DNA of 29,509 nt from Flavobacteriales bacterium UBA4011. GTDB lineage: Bacteria > Bacteroidota > Bacteroidia > Flavobacteriales_D > Crocinitomicaceae. Of the stretch, positions 14,961 through 24,200 are shown piece after piece. The stretch lies in contig DGBF01000142.1 of the NCBI GenBank assembly GCA_002384725.1, positions 2,682-32,190 of the forward strand. The letters run 5' to 3'. The translations under genes were made by a program, and so were the position numbers. The first letter of the stretch is position 1. Each line of letters starts with the position of its first letter. The notes below the pieces were generated by a model. The model saw only the letters and a program-made list of their open reading frames with translations, was not told the DNA's origin and made no database searches.

Positions 14961-17627
14961 ATGATTAATTTTTTCAGATTCAGTATAGGAGCAGCTTTGC
15001 TCCTTTTTGTTCTTATTGCGTGTGATCCCGCTAAGAATAGCGCTGTCAATCGCTTTTATCATAGTACCACCTCGCACTATAACGGATATTTCAACGCTAA
15101 TTTGTTGTTGGATCAAGCCTTGTCGGATTACCGAAGAAATGTAGTGGAGGATTATTACACCTTGCTTCCCCTTCAGAATTATCCGGATACAGGTGCAGTG
15201 AAAAATTTGTACCCTGCGATTGACACTGCCATTGCAAAATGCACAAAAGTGATTCAGAATCACAGCATGCCAGGCAGTGCGCGCCCCTCAAGAAAGAAAG
15301 AAGAAAACAACAATTACATTGATGAAAACTGGACCACAGTTGGTCGTGCGAGTTATATCCGAAGAGATTATGAACAAGCGATGAAGAACTTCATGTTCAT
15401 CAAGAAGTTTTACACCAATGACGAGTCTAATTTTGTCGGCGAATTGTGGATGGCTAAAACGAATCTCGTTCTAGGCAAATATACTGAAGCTGGATTCAAT
15501 CTTGACATCCTCGATCAAGCCTTGATATCAGAAAAGGAAGCAGCCAAACAAAAGATGTTTAAAAACTTCATCAAGAATTTAAAGAAATCTAAGAAAGAAA
15601 AAGAAAAAGAGGACGAGTTGGCCACTTTGCCGAAAGAAATTTATCCAGAAATGTACTTGACCAAAGCGGAATTGAATTTGATTCGTGGCGAAAAAGAAGA
15701 GGCGATTATAAATTTGAATTTGGCTGCAAGGCATATAAGACGCAAAGCCGACAAAGCAAGAGTTTATTTTATTTTGGGTCAGTTGAACGAAGATGGCGGG
15801 AATGCACCAGCAGCTATTGCCAATTACACCAAAGTATTACAGAGCAGCGCGCCGTATGAAATGGCTTTCAGCGCAAGACTGAAAAGAGCTTTTTTAGGCG
15901 GAAGCGATAAGTTGATCAAGGATTTGAATAAGATGTTGGATGATCCGAAAAACGCGGAATTCAAGGATCAAATTTATTATGCATTGGCCAATATTGAATT
16001 ATCAAAAGGGAATGAGCCTCAAGCCGTTCACTATTTGACAGAGGCTGCATTTTATAGCACCACGAACAGCCGTCAAAAGGGTATGGCGTATGAGAAAATG
16101 GGCGATTTACGCTTTGCGAAGAAAGACTATATCCCTGCTCAAAAATATTACGATTCGTGCGGAAGAGTTATCAATGACAAATATCCAAATGCCGGAGCGA
16201 TACGTAACAAAGCAGCCAAATTAAGCGAATTAGTGCAAGCAGTTGAATTGGCACAATTTGAAGATAGTGTTCAACGAATTGCAGCTATGAGTGAGTCCGA
16301 TCAATTGACGTATTTAGAGGAAGTTGGAAAGACCTTAAAAGCGCGAGAAGACGAATACAAGAAACGGGAGGCGGAAAAGTTGATCGCACTTCAGAAAAAC
16401 CAGAATGCATTCAACCAAAACCAAAGTGGAAGCAAGTTTATCTTTACCAATGCTAAAGCTCGTGCGGAGGGATTTGAAGATTTTAAAAGACTTTGGGGTG
16501 ATAGAACAAACGAAGATGATTGGCGTAGAAGCGACAAAATTGTCATTGCTACTTTCACCGATGAAAATGGAAAAGAAGTCCCTGTCGACAGTGTTGAAGT
16601 GTTAGACGAATACACTGATCCTTATAGTATAGAAGCATTATCGAAAAACATTCCAAAGGGAGATTCATCCATTTTAGCCTCGCAAAACAGATTGGTCAAA
16701 TCGCGATATGCGGCGGGAATAATTTACAAGGACCAATTGAACGAAGCCGAATTAGCGACCGATCAGTTTACTGCGGTGGTGGAAAAAGATTTTGAAACGG
16801 ATTATAAGGCAATGTCGGCTTTTCAGATGTATCGTATGAACGAAACCTCGAATAGATCCAAAGCGGACGTTCATAAGAGTTATATATTGAATTATTATCC
16901 GAATTCTGATTACGCCTGCTATTTGCGCGATCCAGATTGTTTCGTGAAGAAAAAAGAATACGAGGTAAAAGCGCAAAGGGATTACGTTTATACCTTGAGT
17001 AGATATAGTCAAGGCTTATATTATCCAGCGTTGATAAGTGCCGAAGAAGTGCTATTGAATGAACCCGAAAATGAGTATCGATCGAAATATATGTTGTTGA
17101 AGGCTATGTGTCAGGGGAAATTGAATCCGGAAAAGACAACATTATTACCAAACTTGAATTTAATTGTAAAAGAATTTCCAAAAACGCCAGAAGCAATACG
17201 AGCTAAGGAAATGATAGATATTATTAAAAACGGGTTCTCTAAGTTTGAACCGGTTGATTTGACGGAAAACCCTTTGTTTACATACGATGATCAATTGGAG
17301 CACTATGTTTTAATTTTCATTCCTAAAGGTGACAACTCGAGTTTATCCAAGAATAAAATCGTCGATTTCAACAAAGAGTTTTACTCCAGAGCTAAATTAA
17401 GGGTAAGTTCGAAGATATTTGGAGACGTCCAAAGTATCGTTGTTATAGATAAATTTGAAAATGATTTGGAGGCAAAGGAATATATTCGGACCTTTGAAGC
17501 CACAAGAAAGCATTTGATGGATCTTCAAGGTGCTAAGACGACCTTAATTACTCAACCTAATTTGAAAACACTTTTTGAAACGCAAAAACTGCGTGAATAC
17601 GAAATGTTTTGCGAAGAGTATTATTAG
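14961..17627 (+). CDS. sprE: T9SS periplasmic lipoprotein SprE/PorW
   Basis: 888 residues from ATG 14961. The frame reaches TTG 14937, but that lies in the hairpin; the ATG gives a clean lipoprotein signal MINFFRFSIGAALLLFVLIAC with lipobox LIAC (Cys21). Next comes the family hallmark NRFYHSTTSHYNGYFNANLLLDQAL and DTAIAKCTKVIQNHSM, followed by TPR-like helical repeats (for example RADKARVYFILGQLNEDG and YALANIELSKGNEPQAVHYL) and a Lys/Glu-rich stretch near residue 200. SprE/PorW is required for type IX secretion and gliding in model Bacteroidota and is thought to link outer-membrane and trans-envelope parts of the machine. Length fits the family (about 870). Followed 17 bp later by bactofilin. 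Confidence 0.9.
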   Translation: MINFFRFSIGAALLLFVLIACDPAKNSAVNRFYHSTTSHYNGYFNANLLLDQALSDYRRNVVEDYYTLLPLQNYPDTGAVKNLYPAIDTAIAKCTKVIQNHSMPGSARPSRKKEENNNYIDENWTTVGRASYIRRDYEQAMKNFMFIKKFYTNDESNFVGELWMAKTNLVLGKYTEAGFNLDILDQALISEKEAAKQKMFKNFIKNLKKSKKEKEKEDELATLPKEIYPEMYLTKAELNLIRGEKEEAIINLNLAARHIRRKADKARVYFILGQLNEDGGNAPAAIANYTKVLQSSAPYEMAFSARLKRAFLGGSDKLIKDLNKMLDDPKNAEFKDQIYYALANIELSKGNEPQAVHYLTEAAFYSTTNSRQKGMAYEKMGDLRFAKKDYIPAQKYYDSCGRVINDKYPNAGAIRNKAAKLSELVQAVELAQFEDSVQRIAAMSESDQLTYLEEVGKTLKAREDEYKKREAEKLIALQKNQNAFNQNQSGSKFIFTNAKARAEGFEDFKRLWGDRTNEDDWRRSDKIVIATFTDENGKEVPVDSVEVLDEYTDPYSIEALSKNIPKGDSSILASQNRLVKSRYAAGIIYKDQLNEAELATDQFTAVVEKDFETDYKAMSAFQMYRMNETSNRSKADVHKSYILNYYPNSDYACYLRDPDCFVKKKEYEVKAQRDYVYTLSRYSQGLYYPALISAEEVLLNEPENEYRSKYMLLKAMCQGKLNPEKTTLLPNLNLIVKEFPKTPEAIRAKEMIDIIKNGFSKFEPVDLTENPLFTYDDQLEHYVLIFIPKGDNSSLSKNKIVDFNKEFYSRAKLRVSSKIFGDVQSIVVIDKFENDLEAKEYIRTFEATRKHLMDLQGAKTTLITQPNLKTLFETQKLREYEMFCEEYY

Positions 17628-17644
17628 AATAATAAGAGGAAAAA

Positions 17645-18064
17645 ATGATGGGAAAGAAGAAGAGTAGCAGCGGAAATTTTGAAGCGCCGGATCGATTGAA
17701 CAGGTTGGTCGAAGGAGCAAAAATCATAGGTGAATTAATTACAGATTCTAGCATTCGAATTGATGGTGAAGTGCAAGGCAATATTACGTCTGCTGGCAAA
17801 GTATTGATTGGTGAAAATGCTGTTATTAAAGGAAATTTGAACTGTAACGAAGCCGATGTTGAAGGACGAATTACAGGAGATCTTAAAGTAGAAGCGCTTT
17901 TAACTTTGCGTGAAAAATCTAAGATTGAAGGGAATATTTCTACCGCTAAAATTGAGATTCATCAAGGAGCCATTTTCTTGGGCAATTGCTCAATGGGTGG
18001 CGCAGGATCTTCTAGACCGAAGCAAAAAGCGCAATCTGAGAATCAACCAGATATCGTTTATTAA
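17645..18064 (+). CDS. Bactofilin family protein
   Basis: 139 residues. The central bactofilin (DUF583) beta-helix is about 30-115, shown by short repeats such as SSIRIDGEVQGNITSAGKVLIGENAVIKGNLNC and ADVEGRITGDLKVEALLTLREKSKIEGNI, flanked by disordered Lys/Ser-rich ends. Bactofilins form membrane-associated filaments that scaffold cell-wall or envelope complexes. A second ATG lies one codon in. It follows sprE closely, and its stop overlaps the AtpZ-like start by one base (taATG). Confidence 0.93.
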   Translation: MMGKKKSSSGNFEAPDRLNRLVEGAKIIGELITDSSIRIDGEVQGNITSAGKVLIGENAVIKGNLNCNEADVEGRITGDLKVEALLTLREKSKIEGNISTAKIEIHQGAIFLGNCSMGGAGSSRPKQKAQSENQPDIVY

Positions 18065-18285
18065 TGAGCAAGCCCTCTTCTCCCATGAAGAAATACGCCC
18101 GGTTTTCGGGGATCGTAATTCAGATGGGAGTGATTATTGGGTTGTTTTCGTGGCTCGGCACTTATATAGATGAAACGTATAAAACAGAAAACATTTGGAC
18201 CATCATTTTAGCCCTCAGCGGCGTCTTTTTGGCGATGTATGTGGTTATAAAAGAAGTCATAAACAGCAGCAAGGAAGATGAATAA
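18064..18285 (+). CDS. AtpZ/AtpI family protein
   Basis: 73 residues, two transmembrane helices: GIVIQMGVIIGLFSWLGTYID and TIILALSGVFLAMYVVIKEV, with the short Lys-containing hairpin loop typical of AtpZ/AtpI. These small proteins accompany F-type ATP synthase genes and are linked to c-ring assembly or magnesium uptake. Overlaps bactofilin by 1 bp and the next gene by 8 bp. No ATP synthase subunit genes follow here. Confidence 0.85.
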   Translation: MSKPSSPMKKYARFSGIVIQMGVIIGLFSWLGTYIDETYKTENIWTIILALSGVFLAMYVVIKEVINSSKEDE

Positions 18286-18646
18286 ATTAGCACTTTACAA
18301 TGTGTTGACCTTAACTGGCTGTGTTGCTCTAGCTTTCGTAGTGATCAAAATGTTTGTCCCCAGCATTGACTTAAAAATTTTATTTCTCGGTCTTTTTGCA
18401 AGCTGGCTCATCCTGATGGTGGGTGTTCAAATCGTTCATTTTAAATTCAAAGAAGGTCAGTTTATCAATCGATTTTTAATGACCACTGTTTTTCAAATTT
18501 TAGCTTTCTTGGGATTAGCAGTTTATATGATATTCAGCAAATTACAAGCCTCACCAGATATCCTTTTAAGTGTCGTATTCACGCACATAGCGGGCTTGTT
18601 TATACAAACCATCTTCTTTTTAAAGCAAAGCAAGAAGTCGGCTTAA
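18278..18646 (+). CDS. Small four-helix membrane protein, possibly ATP synthase subunit I-like
   Basis: 122 residues with four predicted helices (about 5-26, 31-51, 64-84, 92-114) and a Lys-rich C-terminus. Size, topology and position right after AtpZ suggest an AtpI/subunit I-like protein, but no diagnostic motif is visible. Starts inside the AtpZ-like gene (8-bp overlap), so they are co-translated. Last gene of the sprE cluster; the following 106 bp hold the bcp promoter. Confidence 0.7.
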   Translation: MNKLALYNVLTLTGCVALAFVVIKMFVPSIDLKILFLGLFASWLILMVGVQIVHFKFKEGQFINRFLMTTVFQILAFLGLAVYMIFSKLQASPDILLSVVFTHIAGLFIQTIFFLKQSKKSA

Positions 18647-18702
18647 TCATTTATCATAAGTCTGTAGTTTTTTATATTCCACCTAAACTTTTTTCGTTTT
18701 AA

Positions 18703-18735
18703 TTTGTTTTGATTAAAAAACAATCAGTATATTTG
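18703..18735 (+). promoter_or_regulatory. bcp promoter (-33 and -7 elements)
   Basis: tttg (18703-18706) and tatatttg (18728-18735) are 21 nt apart, an almost ideal Bacteroidota promoter; the ATG is 17 nt beyond the -7 element. Confidence 0.65.
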
Positions 18736-18752
18736 ATTAATATTTCGTCAAA

Positions 18753-19220
18753 ATGAAACATTTAAAAGTAGGAGATAAGGCGCCAAGTTGGTCTGGAAAG
18801 GATCAAAACGGCAAAGCTATAAACCAAAAAAGCTACGAAGGAAAGAAGGCTGTTGTCTATTTTTATCCGAAGGACAATACACCAGGATGCACAACGCAAG
18901 CTTGTAACATACGCGACAATTGGTCTGAACTTCAAAAAAAAGGTGTTGAAGTTATAGGCGTAAGTGCGGATTCCGAGAAAAGCCACCAGAAGTTTATAGA
19001 TAAGTTTCAATTGCCATTTGTATTAGTTGCGGACGAGCAAAAAGAAATAATAGAAACGTTTGGAGTTTGGGGCGAGAAAAAATTTATGGGAAAAATTTAT
19101 GATGGCATCCATCGAACCTCCTTTGTTTTAGATGAAACGGGTACAATAAAGGGAATTATCGATAAGCCAAAAACGAAAGCTCATACTGAAGAAATTTTAA
19201 AAATATTTGAGGAAGAATAG
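18753..19220 (+). CDS. bcp: Thioredoxin-dependent peroxiredoxin (BCP/PrxQ)
   Basis: Reduces hydrogen peroxide and organic hydroperoxides; cytoplasmic. 155 residues. Peroxidatic Cys46 in YPKDNTPGCTTQ and resolving Cys51 in QACNIRDNW: the five-residue spacing is the atypical 2-Cys PrxQ pattern. The later VWGEKKFMGKIYDGIHRTSFVLD is typical of the family. It has its own promoter, and the gap to recA contains a palindrome. Confidence 0.95.
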   Translation: MKHLKVGDKAPSWSGKDQNGKAINQKSYEGKKAVVYFYPKDNTPGCTTQACNIRDNWSELQKKGVEVIGVSADSEKSHQKFIDKFQLPFVLVADEQKEIIETFGVWGEKKFMGKIYDGIHRTSFVLDETGTIKGIIDKPKTKAHTEEILKIFEEE

Positions 19221-19225
19221 GACAA

Positions 19226-19240
19226 CGTAAATAGTTTACG
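19226..19240. promoter_or_regulatory. 15-bp palindrome upstream of recA
   Basis: cgtaaa (19226-19231), spacer tag, tttacg (19235-19240): a perfect 6+3+6 inverted repeat, 5 bp after the bcp stop and 78 bp before the recA ATG. It could be an operator for recA or a small bcp 3' hairpin. A near-consensus -7 element (aacctttg, 19252-19259) follows, and a weaker hairpin (ttccgc 19286-19291 with gtggaa 19296-19301) lies in the presumed recA leader. Confidence 0.4.
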
Positions 19241-19318
19241 GCCTGATGAATAACCTTTGTTACGTTCAATATATAAATCAAACCATTCCGCCTTGGTGGA
19301 AAACTAAACATAACCGAT

Positions 19319-20347
19319 ATGTCAGTTAAAAAAGAAGTAAACACAGAAAAATTGAAAGCACTCCAATTAACAATGGACAAGCTTGACAAAACTTACGGTA
19401 AAGGAACCGTGATGAAATTAGGAGACAATCCAGTTACTAATTTAGAAGTAATTCCAACGGGCTCTTTGACCTTGGATTTAGCATTGGGCGTCAATGGGTT
19501 TCCGAAAGGAAGAGTAGTTGAAATTTATGGGCCTGAATCGTCTGGAAAAACGACTTTGGCCATACATGCAATAGCGGAATGTCAAAAACAAGGAGGAATA
19601 GCGGCCTTTATTGATGCAGAGCACGCTTTTGATCAGTTTTATGCGAAAAAATTAGGCGTTGATATAGACAACTTGATTATTTCTCAACCGGACAATGGTG
19701 AGCAAGCATTGGAAATTGCAGATAATTTGATTCGTTCAGGAGCAGTTGATATCGTGGTAATAGATTCAGTTGCTGCATTAACACCAAAAGCGGAGATTGA
19801 AGGTGAAATGGGGGATTCTCAAATGGGACTTCAAGCAAGATTGATGTCGAAAGCATTGCGTAAACTAACGGGTTCTATTAACAAAGCAGGAACTTGCTGT
19901 ATTTTCATCAACCAACTTCGTGAGAAAATTGGCGTGATGTTCGGGAATCCAGAAACAACAACAGGTGGAAACGCTTTGAAGTTCTACTCTTCAGTTCGAT
20001 TGGATATTCGTCGTTCAACACAGATTAAAGATGGAGACGAAGTTATTGGAAACCGTGTAAAGGTGAAAGTTGTTAAAAACAAAGTGGCTCCCCCTTTTAG
20101 AAGAGCAGAATTTGATATTATGTATGGGGGAGGAATCTCTAAAGTAGGTGAGATTATCGACCTTGGAGTTGAATTAAACATAGTCAACAAAAGTGGTTCA
20201 TGGTTCTCTTACGGAGAAACAAAACTTGGACAAGGAAGAGACGCTGTTAAACAATTGGTACTCGACAATCCAGAATTAATGGATGAGTTAGAATCTAGAA
20301 TTAAAGAAGCTCTTAGTCCTACAAGCCAACCCGAGCTTGTAGAATAA
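19319..20347 (+). CDS. recA: Recombinase RecA
   Basis: ATP-dependent strand-exchange protein for homologous recombination and DNA-damage signalling. 342 residues. Walker A GPESSGKT (71-78); Walker B region [25 protein letters not shown]2 region with [40 protein letters not shown]; the C-terminal domain is short, ending [10 protein letters not shown]. Its leader is about 50 nt or more, longer than for most genes here, and it is followed by a strong terminator. Confidence 0.98.
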   Translation: MSVKKEVNTEKLKALQLTMDKLDKTYGKGTVMKLGDNPVTNLEVIPTGSLTLDLALGVNGFPKGRVVEIYGPESSGKTTLAIHAIAECQKQGGIAAFIDAEHAFDQFYAKKLGVDIDNLIISQPDNGEQALEIADNLIRSGAVDIVVIDSVAALTPKAEIEGEMGDSQMGLQARLMSKALRKLTGSINKAGTCCIFINQLREKIGVMFGNPETTTGGNALKFYSSVRLDIRRSTQIKDGDEVIGNRVKVKVVKNKVAPPFRRAEFDIMYGGGISKVGEIIDLGVELNIVNKSGSWFSYGETKLGQGRDAVKQLVLDNPELMDELESRIKEALSPTSQPELVE

Positions 20348-20366
20348 ACTAACTGCATATCGGAAG

Positions 20367-20396
20367 ATGGCATCCAGAAATGGGTGCCATTTTTTT
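20367..20396 (+). terminator. Intrinsic terminator after recA
   Basis: atggcatcc (20367-20375) pairs with gggtgccat (20382-20390), one T-G wobble, 6-nt loop, followed by a seven-T run (20390-20396). This is the clearest terminator in the window. Confidence 0.85.
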
Positions 20397-20407
20397 GGCT
20401 AAAACCT

Positions 20408-20439
20408 TTTGGCAATGACACATTAAAGCACTAAATTTG
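20408..20439 (+). promoter_or_regulatory. Promoter of the T9SS metallopeptidase gene
   Basis: -33 box tttg (20408-20411), 20-nt spacer, -7 box taaatttg (20432-20439); ATG 19 nt beyond. Confidence 0.65.
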
Positions 20440-20458
20440 AAAGAATTAAACCAAAAAC

Positions 20459-23400
20459 ATGAAGAAACTTAACTTTATCTGCGCGATATTTTGTGCGCTT
20501 ATTTCTTTTTCAAGTGTCGCTCAGAATTTTTTTCAAGACTTCAGCCCGACTCAAAATCAAATTGATGATCAAGCCATTAAGATGACAAAGTCGACCTACT
20601 ACACGGTGGATTTAGCCGCAATGAAAAGCGCTATTCAATCGGCTCCCTATAGAGAGAATGTGGATTTAGGGACTTCGATGTTTTTAATTCAACTTCCAAA
20701 TTTGACAGGCGGTTTCAATACGTACAAAGTACTAAGGAACCAAACCATGCATCCACAATTGAATGCTTTGTATCCAACAATTTTGACTTTTGATGGAGTG
20801 AATGTTTCTAATGTCTTGGAGAAAGTAAAGTTGGATATCACCCCACAAGGTTTTCATGCCATGATCTTTTCACCCTACCATTCAACAATCTTTATTGACC
20901 CAATTCACAATACTCTCCCGAATAAGGTAATGGCCTATTTCAAAAAAGACTTTTATACGAATAAACAAATGACTTGTGAGTTTGAAACTCCCGAAGAGAA
21001 ATTGAAAAAGCTGATTAGTACAGGCGCATCGCCTGAATATGGAACATGTCAATTAAGAACGTACCGATTAGCGTTGGCAGCTACAGCGGAATACACCGCT
21101 TATCATACCAATGCTGCCCTTGCAGCTGCGGCTCAAGTTACCACGATGAATCGAGTTAACGGTGTATTTGAAAGAGATATCGCCATTACGATGACCCTAG
21201 TACCAAACAATAATTTATTGATCTACACCAACGCCAGCACAGACCCATACACCAATGGAAACGCAGGGGCGATGATAAATCAGAACGTGACTGCTTGTAA
21301 TGGGCAAATTGGTTCAACAAACTACGATATTGGTCATGTTTTCGGAACCAATTCAGGAGGGTTGGCTGGTTTAGGAGTTGTTTGTGGTGCAAATAAGGCA
21401 AGGGGTGTTACAGGAAGTAGCAACCCAGTTGGCGATCCGTTTGATATCGACTACGTGGCACATGAAATGGGACACCAATTCAATGCAAATCATACGCAAA
21501 ACAACAATTGCAACCGAAATAATCCAACTGCCGTTGAACCGGGGAGTGCCAGCACTATAATGGGCTACGCAGGAATTTGTTCACCGAACGTTCAAAATAA
21601 TAGTGATGACCATTTTCATGGAATTAGCTTAAGTGAAATGACCAATTTGATAACTGGGGCGTCTCATACTTGTCCAATCCTGACTACCCTAACTAATTCG
21701 GCACCGGTTATTGCAGCTGGTCCAACTACGGTTTTTGTTCCTGTGAGCACACCATTTGCTTTGAATTGCATCGCTACGGATATTAATGGCGATACATTGA
21801 CCTATAATTGGGAACAAACCGATAATCAAGTAAGTACGCAACCTCCAGTTTCGACATCAACTGGGGGACCAAGTTTTAGAAGTTTACCTTCTAGTACAAA
21901 CCCAACGAGATATTTTCCAAATTTAACCGATTTGGCTTCAGGGGGTCCTTTCACATGGGAAGTGGTGCCAAGTGTTGCACGTACCATGAATTTCAGATGT
22001 TCTGTTCGAGACAATTCCGGAGGACCTGGCGGATGCAGTGATCATGTCAATGTAGCGGTAACAAGTGTTGCGGCGGCTGGACCATTTGTAGTCACGTATC
22101 CAAACGCAACTGGAATTATTTGGGCAGGTTCTTCGACTCAGACTGTAACATGGTCAGTTGCAAACACGACAGCTGCTCCAATCAGTGCGTCAACCGTAGA
22201 CATTTACCTGTCAACAGATGGAGGATTAACATTTCCTACCTTGCTATTAGCAGGCACTACAAATGACGGATCACAGGCAGTAACAGTTCCAAACACGGCA
22301 ACAACAACAGCGCGAATAATGATCATTTCAGCGGCTGGAACCTTCTTCGATATTTCAGATAATAATTTCGAAATAACAGCGTCAACATTTGATTATATAT
22401 TAAACGTCACAACATCTAACCTTTCTGTTTGTCAAGGAGCAAATGCTGTTTTCAATGTGACTTCCTCGTCAATTGGTGGTTATTCAGCAGCGATAAATTT
22501 AAGTGCATTGAACGTTCCAGGCGGAGCTACGGCCGTTTTTTCTCCAGCAACTATTACACCTGGACAACCATCAACATTAACCATTTCGAATGTCCCTATC
22601 GGATCTCATTCTATGACTATCCAAGGAAACTCAGGTGGGAATATTCACACCCTAGGTATAGTTTTGGATGTTTTAACAAATACTATTTCAGCACCTACGC
22701 CTCTATCTCCTGCAAATGGAGCGACGAATGCGTCTAGCCCAACAAATTTGATATGGTCTGCAGTTGCAGGAGCGACAAGTTATTCGGTTGACATTTCAAC
22801 TTCAGCAACTTTCGCAACTATAGTTGATCAAGCAACTGGTTTGGTCAATCCAAATTACACGACTATATTTTTGAATCCGAGTACGACGTATTATTGGCGA
22901 GTGATTGCTACAAATGCATGTGCAACTTCTACTTTTGTTCAAGCGAGTTATACAACAGGGACTTGTTCTATAATAAGTTCACTTAACGTGCCATTGGCAA
23001 TTTCTGCATCAGGAACACCAACCATTACTTCAATAATCAACATTCCTCAAACCGGATTTGTAAGTTCAATCCGTATTCCAAAAGTGCAAGGAACTCATTC
23101 ATGGGTAAGTGATTTAACCTTCAATTTGATCAGTCCAACAGGAACCAGTATGCAATTGTTTACAGGAGTTTGCAGCAGTTTAGATGATTTCGATCTCGGT
23201 TTAGACGATGCATCAACGCCAGGAGCAATTCCTTGTCCGCCAACGACAGGTTTATATTATCAACCAACAGGTTCATTTGCGAGTTTTATTGGAGAACAAA
23301 TACAAGGAAATTGGACGTTGGAAGTTACAGATGGTTTCAACCAGGATGGCGGATCGTTGGATTTTTGGTCTCTTGAATTATGCGTAACGGCTAATCCTTG

Positions 23401-24130
23401 CAATCAACCAGATGTGCCAGTTGTAACCGGGCCAACTTCAATTTGTGTAGGGGAGACTGCTACTATTAGCTTGACCGGCAACTTAAACGATGCCATACAA
23501 TGGCAATGGTATTCTGGTTCATGTGGTGGAACGATGGTAGGGACCGGAACTTCATTGAATGTTAACCCTGCGGCCAACACGAATTATTTCGTAAGAGGAA
23601 CAGGGGGGTGTGTTACAAATGCGACGTGTGCTAATCAAACAATTGCCGTAACAACCTTGAATTTGAACGTAACTCAAACAGGAAATCAATTGATGTCTTT
23701 GGCGCCTAGTGCGACTTATCAATGGCTCTTGTGTTCAGATAATTATTCGGTTATTTCGGCCGCCACGGCCGCCACTTTCACACCCACTTTGACAGTTGGT
23801 TCATACGCCGTTCAAGTACAACAAAATGGATGTATAGATACTTCGGTGTGTTTTGTGATTGATCAAGTAGGGATTGACGAATTGAGCTATATAGAATTGA
23901 CTATTTCACCGAATCCAACGAATGACTTTGTGAACTTAACGTGGAGCGAAACTACATCCGTAGAGTCGATTGAAATTGTCGATGCTAAAGGAAAATTAGT
24001 CTACGCCATCGGCAAAACGGATGGGAACAAACACATGATAGATTTAACGAATTTAGAATCGGCAGTATATTTCGTGAGAGTTCAACATCAATTTGGTTTG
24101 GATAATTTGCGGATAGTAAAAGCAAAGTAA
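20459..24130 (+). CDS. Reprolysin-like zinc metallopeptidase with P domain and T9SS type A sorting domain
   Basis: 1223-residue secreted enzyme. Signal peptide MKKLNFICAIFCALISFSSVAQ. Metzincin catalytic domain about 195-410: zinc motif HEMGHQFNANH (His335, Glu336, His339, His345) and Met-turn Met368 in STIMGYAG. Then Ig/cadherin-like modules (about 418-540 and beyond), an fibronectin III-like domain (about 744-830), a proprotein-convertase P domain (about 838-978, with HSWVSDLTFNLISPTGT and FIGEQIQGNWTLEVTD), an Ig-like module starting SICVGETATISL, and a C-terminal type A sorting domain (about 1143-1223: ISPNPTNDFVNLTW ... SAVYFVRVQ). The tail should send it through the T9SS for attachment to the cell surface or release. 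Residues 20-190 may be a propeptide. Substrates unknown. Monocistronic. Confidence 0.9.
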   Translation: MKKLNFICAIFCALISFSSVAQNFFQDFSPTQNQIDDQAIKMTKSTYYTVDLAAMKSAIQSAPYRENVDLGTSMFLIQLPNLTGGFNTYKVLRNQTMHPQLNALYPTILTFDGVNVSNVLEKVKLDITPQGFHAMIFSPYHSTIFIDPIHNTLPNKVMAYFKKDFYTNKQMTCEFETPEEKLKKLISTGASPEYGTCQLRTYRLALAATAEYTAYHTNAALAAAAQVTTMNRVNGVFERDIAITMTLVPNNNLLIYTNASTDPYTNGNAGAMINQNVTACNGQIGSTNYDIGHVFGTNSGGLAGLGVVCGANKARGVTGSSNPVGDPFDIDYVAHEMGHQFNANHTQNNNCNRNNPTAVEPGSASTIMGYAGICSPNVQNNSDDHFHGISLSEMTNLITGASHTCPILTTLTNSAPVIAAGPTTVFVPVSTPFALNCIATDINGDTLTYNWEQTDNQVSTQPPVSTSTGGPSFRSLPSSTNPTRYFPNLTDLASGGPFTWEVVPSVARTMNFRCSVRDNSGGPGGCSDHVNVAVTSVAAAGPFVVTYPNATGIIWAGSSTQTVTWSVANTTAAPISASTVDIYLSTDGGLTFPTLLLAGTTNDGSQAVTVPNTATTTARIMIISAAGTFFDISDNNFEITASTFDYILNVTTSNLSVCQGANAVFNVTSSSIGGYSAAINLSALNVPGGATAVFSPATITPGQPSTLTISNVPIGSHSMTIQGNSGGNIHTLGIVLDVLTNTISAPTPLSPANGATNASSPTNLIWSAVAGATSYSVDISTSATFATIVDQATGLVNPNYTTIFLNPSTTYYWRVIATNACATSTFVQASYTTGTCSIISSLNVPLAISASGTPTITSIINIPQTGFVSSIRIPKVQGTHSWVSDLTFNLISPTGTSMQLFTGVCSSLDDFDLGLDDASTPGAIPCPPTTGLYYQPTGSFASFIGEQIQGNWTLEVTDGFNQDGGSLDFWSLELCVTANPCNQPDVPVVTGPTSICVGETATISLTGNLNDAIQWQWYSGSCGGTMVGTGTSLNVNPAANTNYFVRGTGGCVTNATCANQTIAVTTLNLNVTQTGNQLMSLAPSATYQWLLCSDNYSVISAATAATFTPTLTVGSYAVQVQQNGCIDTSVCFVIDQVGIDELSYIELTISPNPTNDFVNLTWSETTSVESIEIVDAKGKLVYAIGKTDGNKHMIDLTNLESAVYFVRVQHQFGLDNLRIVKAK

Positions 24131-24179
24131 TTATTAGCTAATCGAAGTTCAACTTCAATCAGATTGGTAATATAATCGC

Positions 24180-24187
24180 TATTTTTG
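24180..24187 (+). promoter_or_regulatory. -7 promoter element for gpsA-aspartate kinase
   Basis: tatttttg, exact TAnnTTTG match, 13 nt before ATG 24201, so the leader would be only about 7 nt. No clear -33 box. Confidence 0.5.
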
Positions 24188-24200
24188 TTTCCAGATAACA

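Noticed and set aside
24143..24155. gaagtt-c-aacttc symmetry before gpsA
   Set aside because: Six-base arms with a one-base spacer can arise by chance; it cannot form a hairpin of normal loop size, and no other evidence supports an operator.
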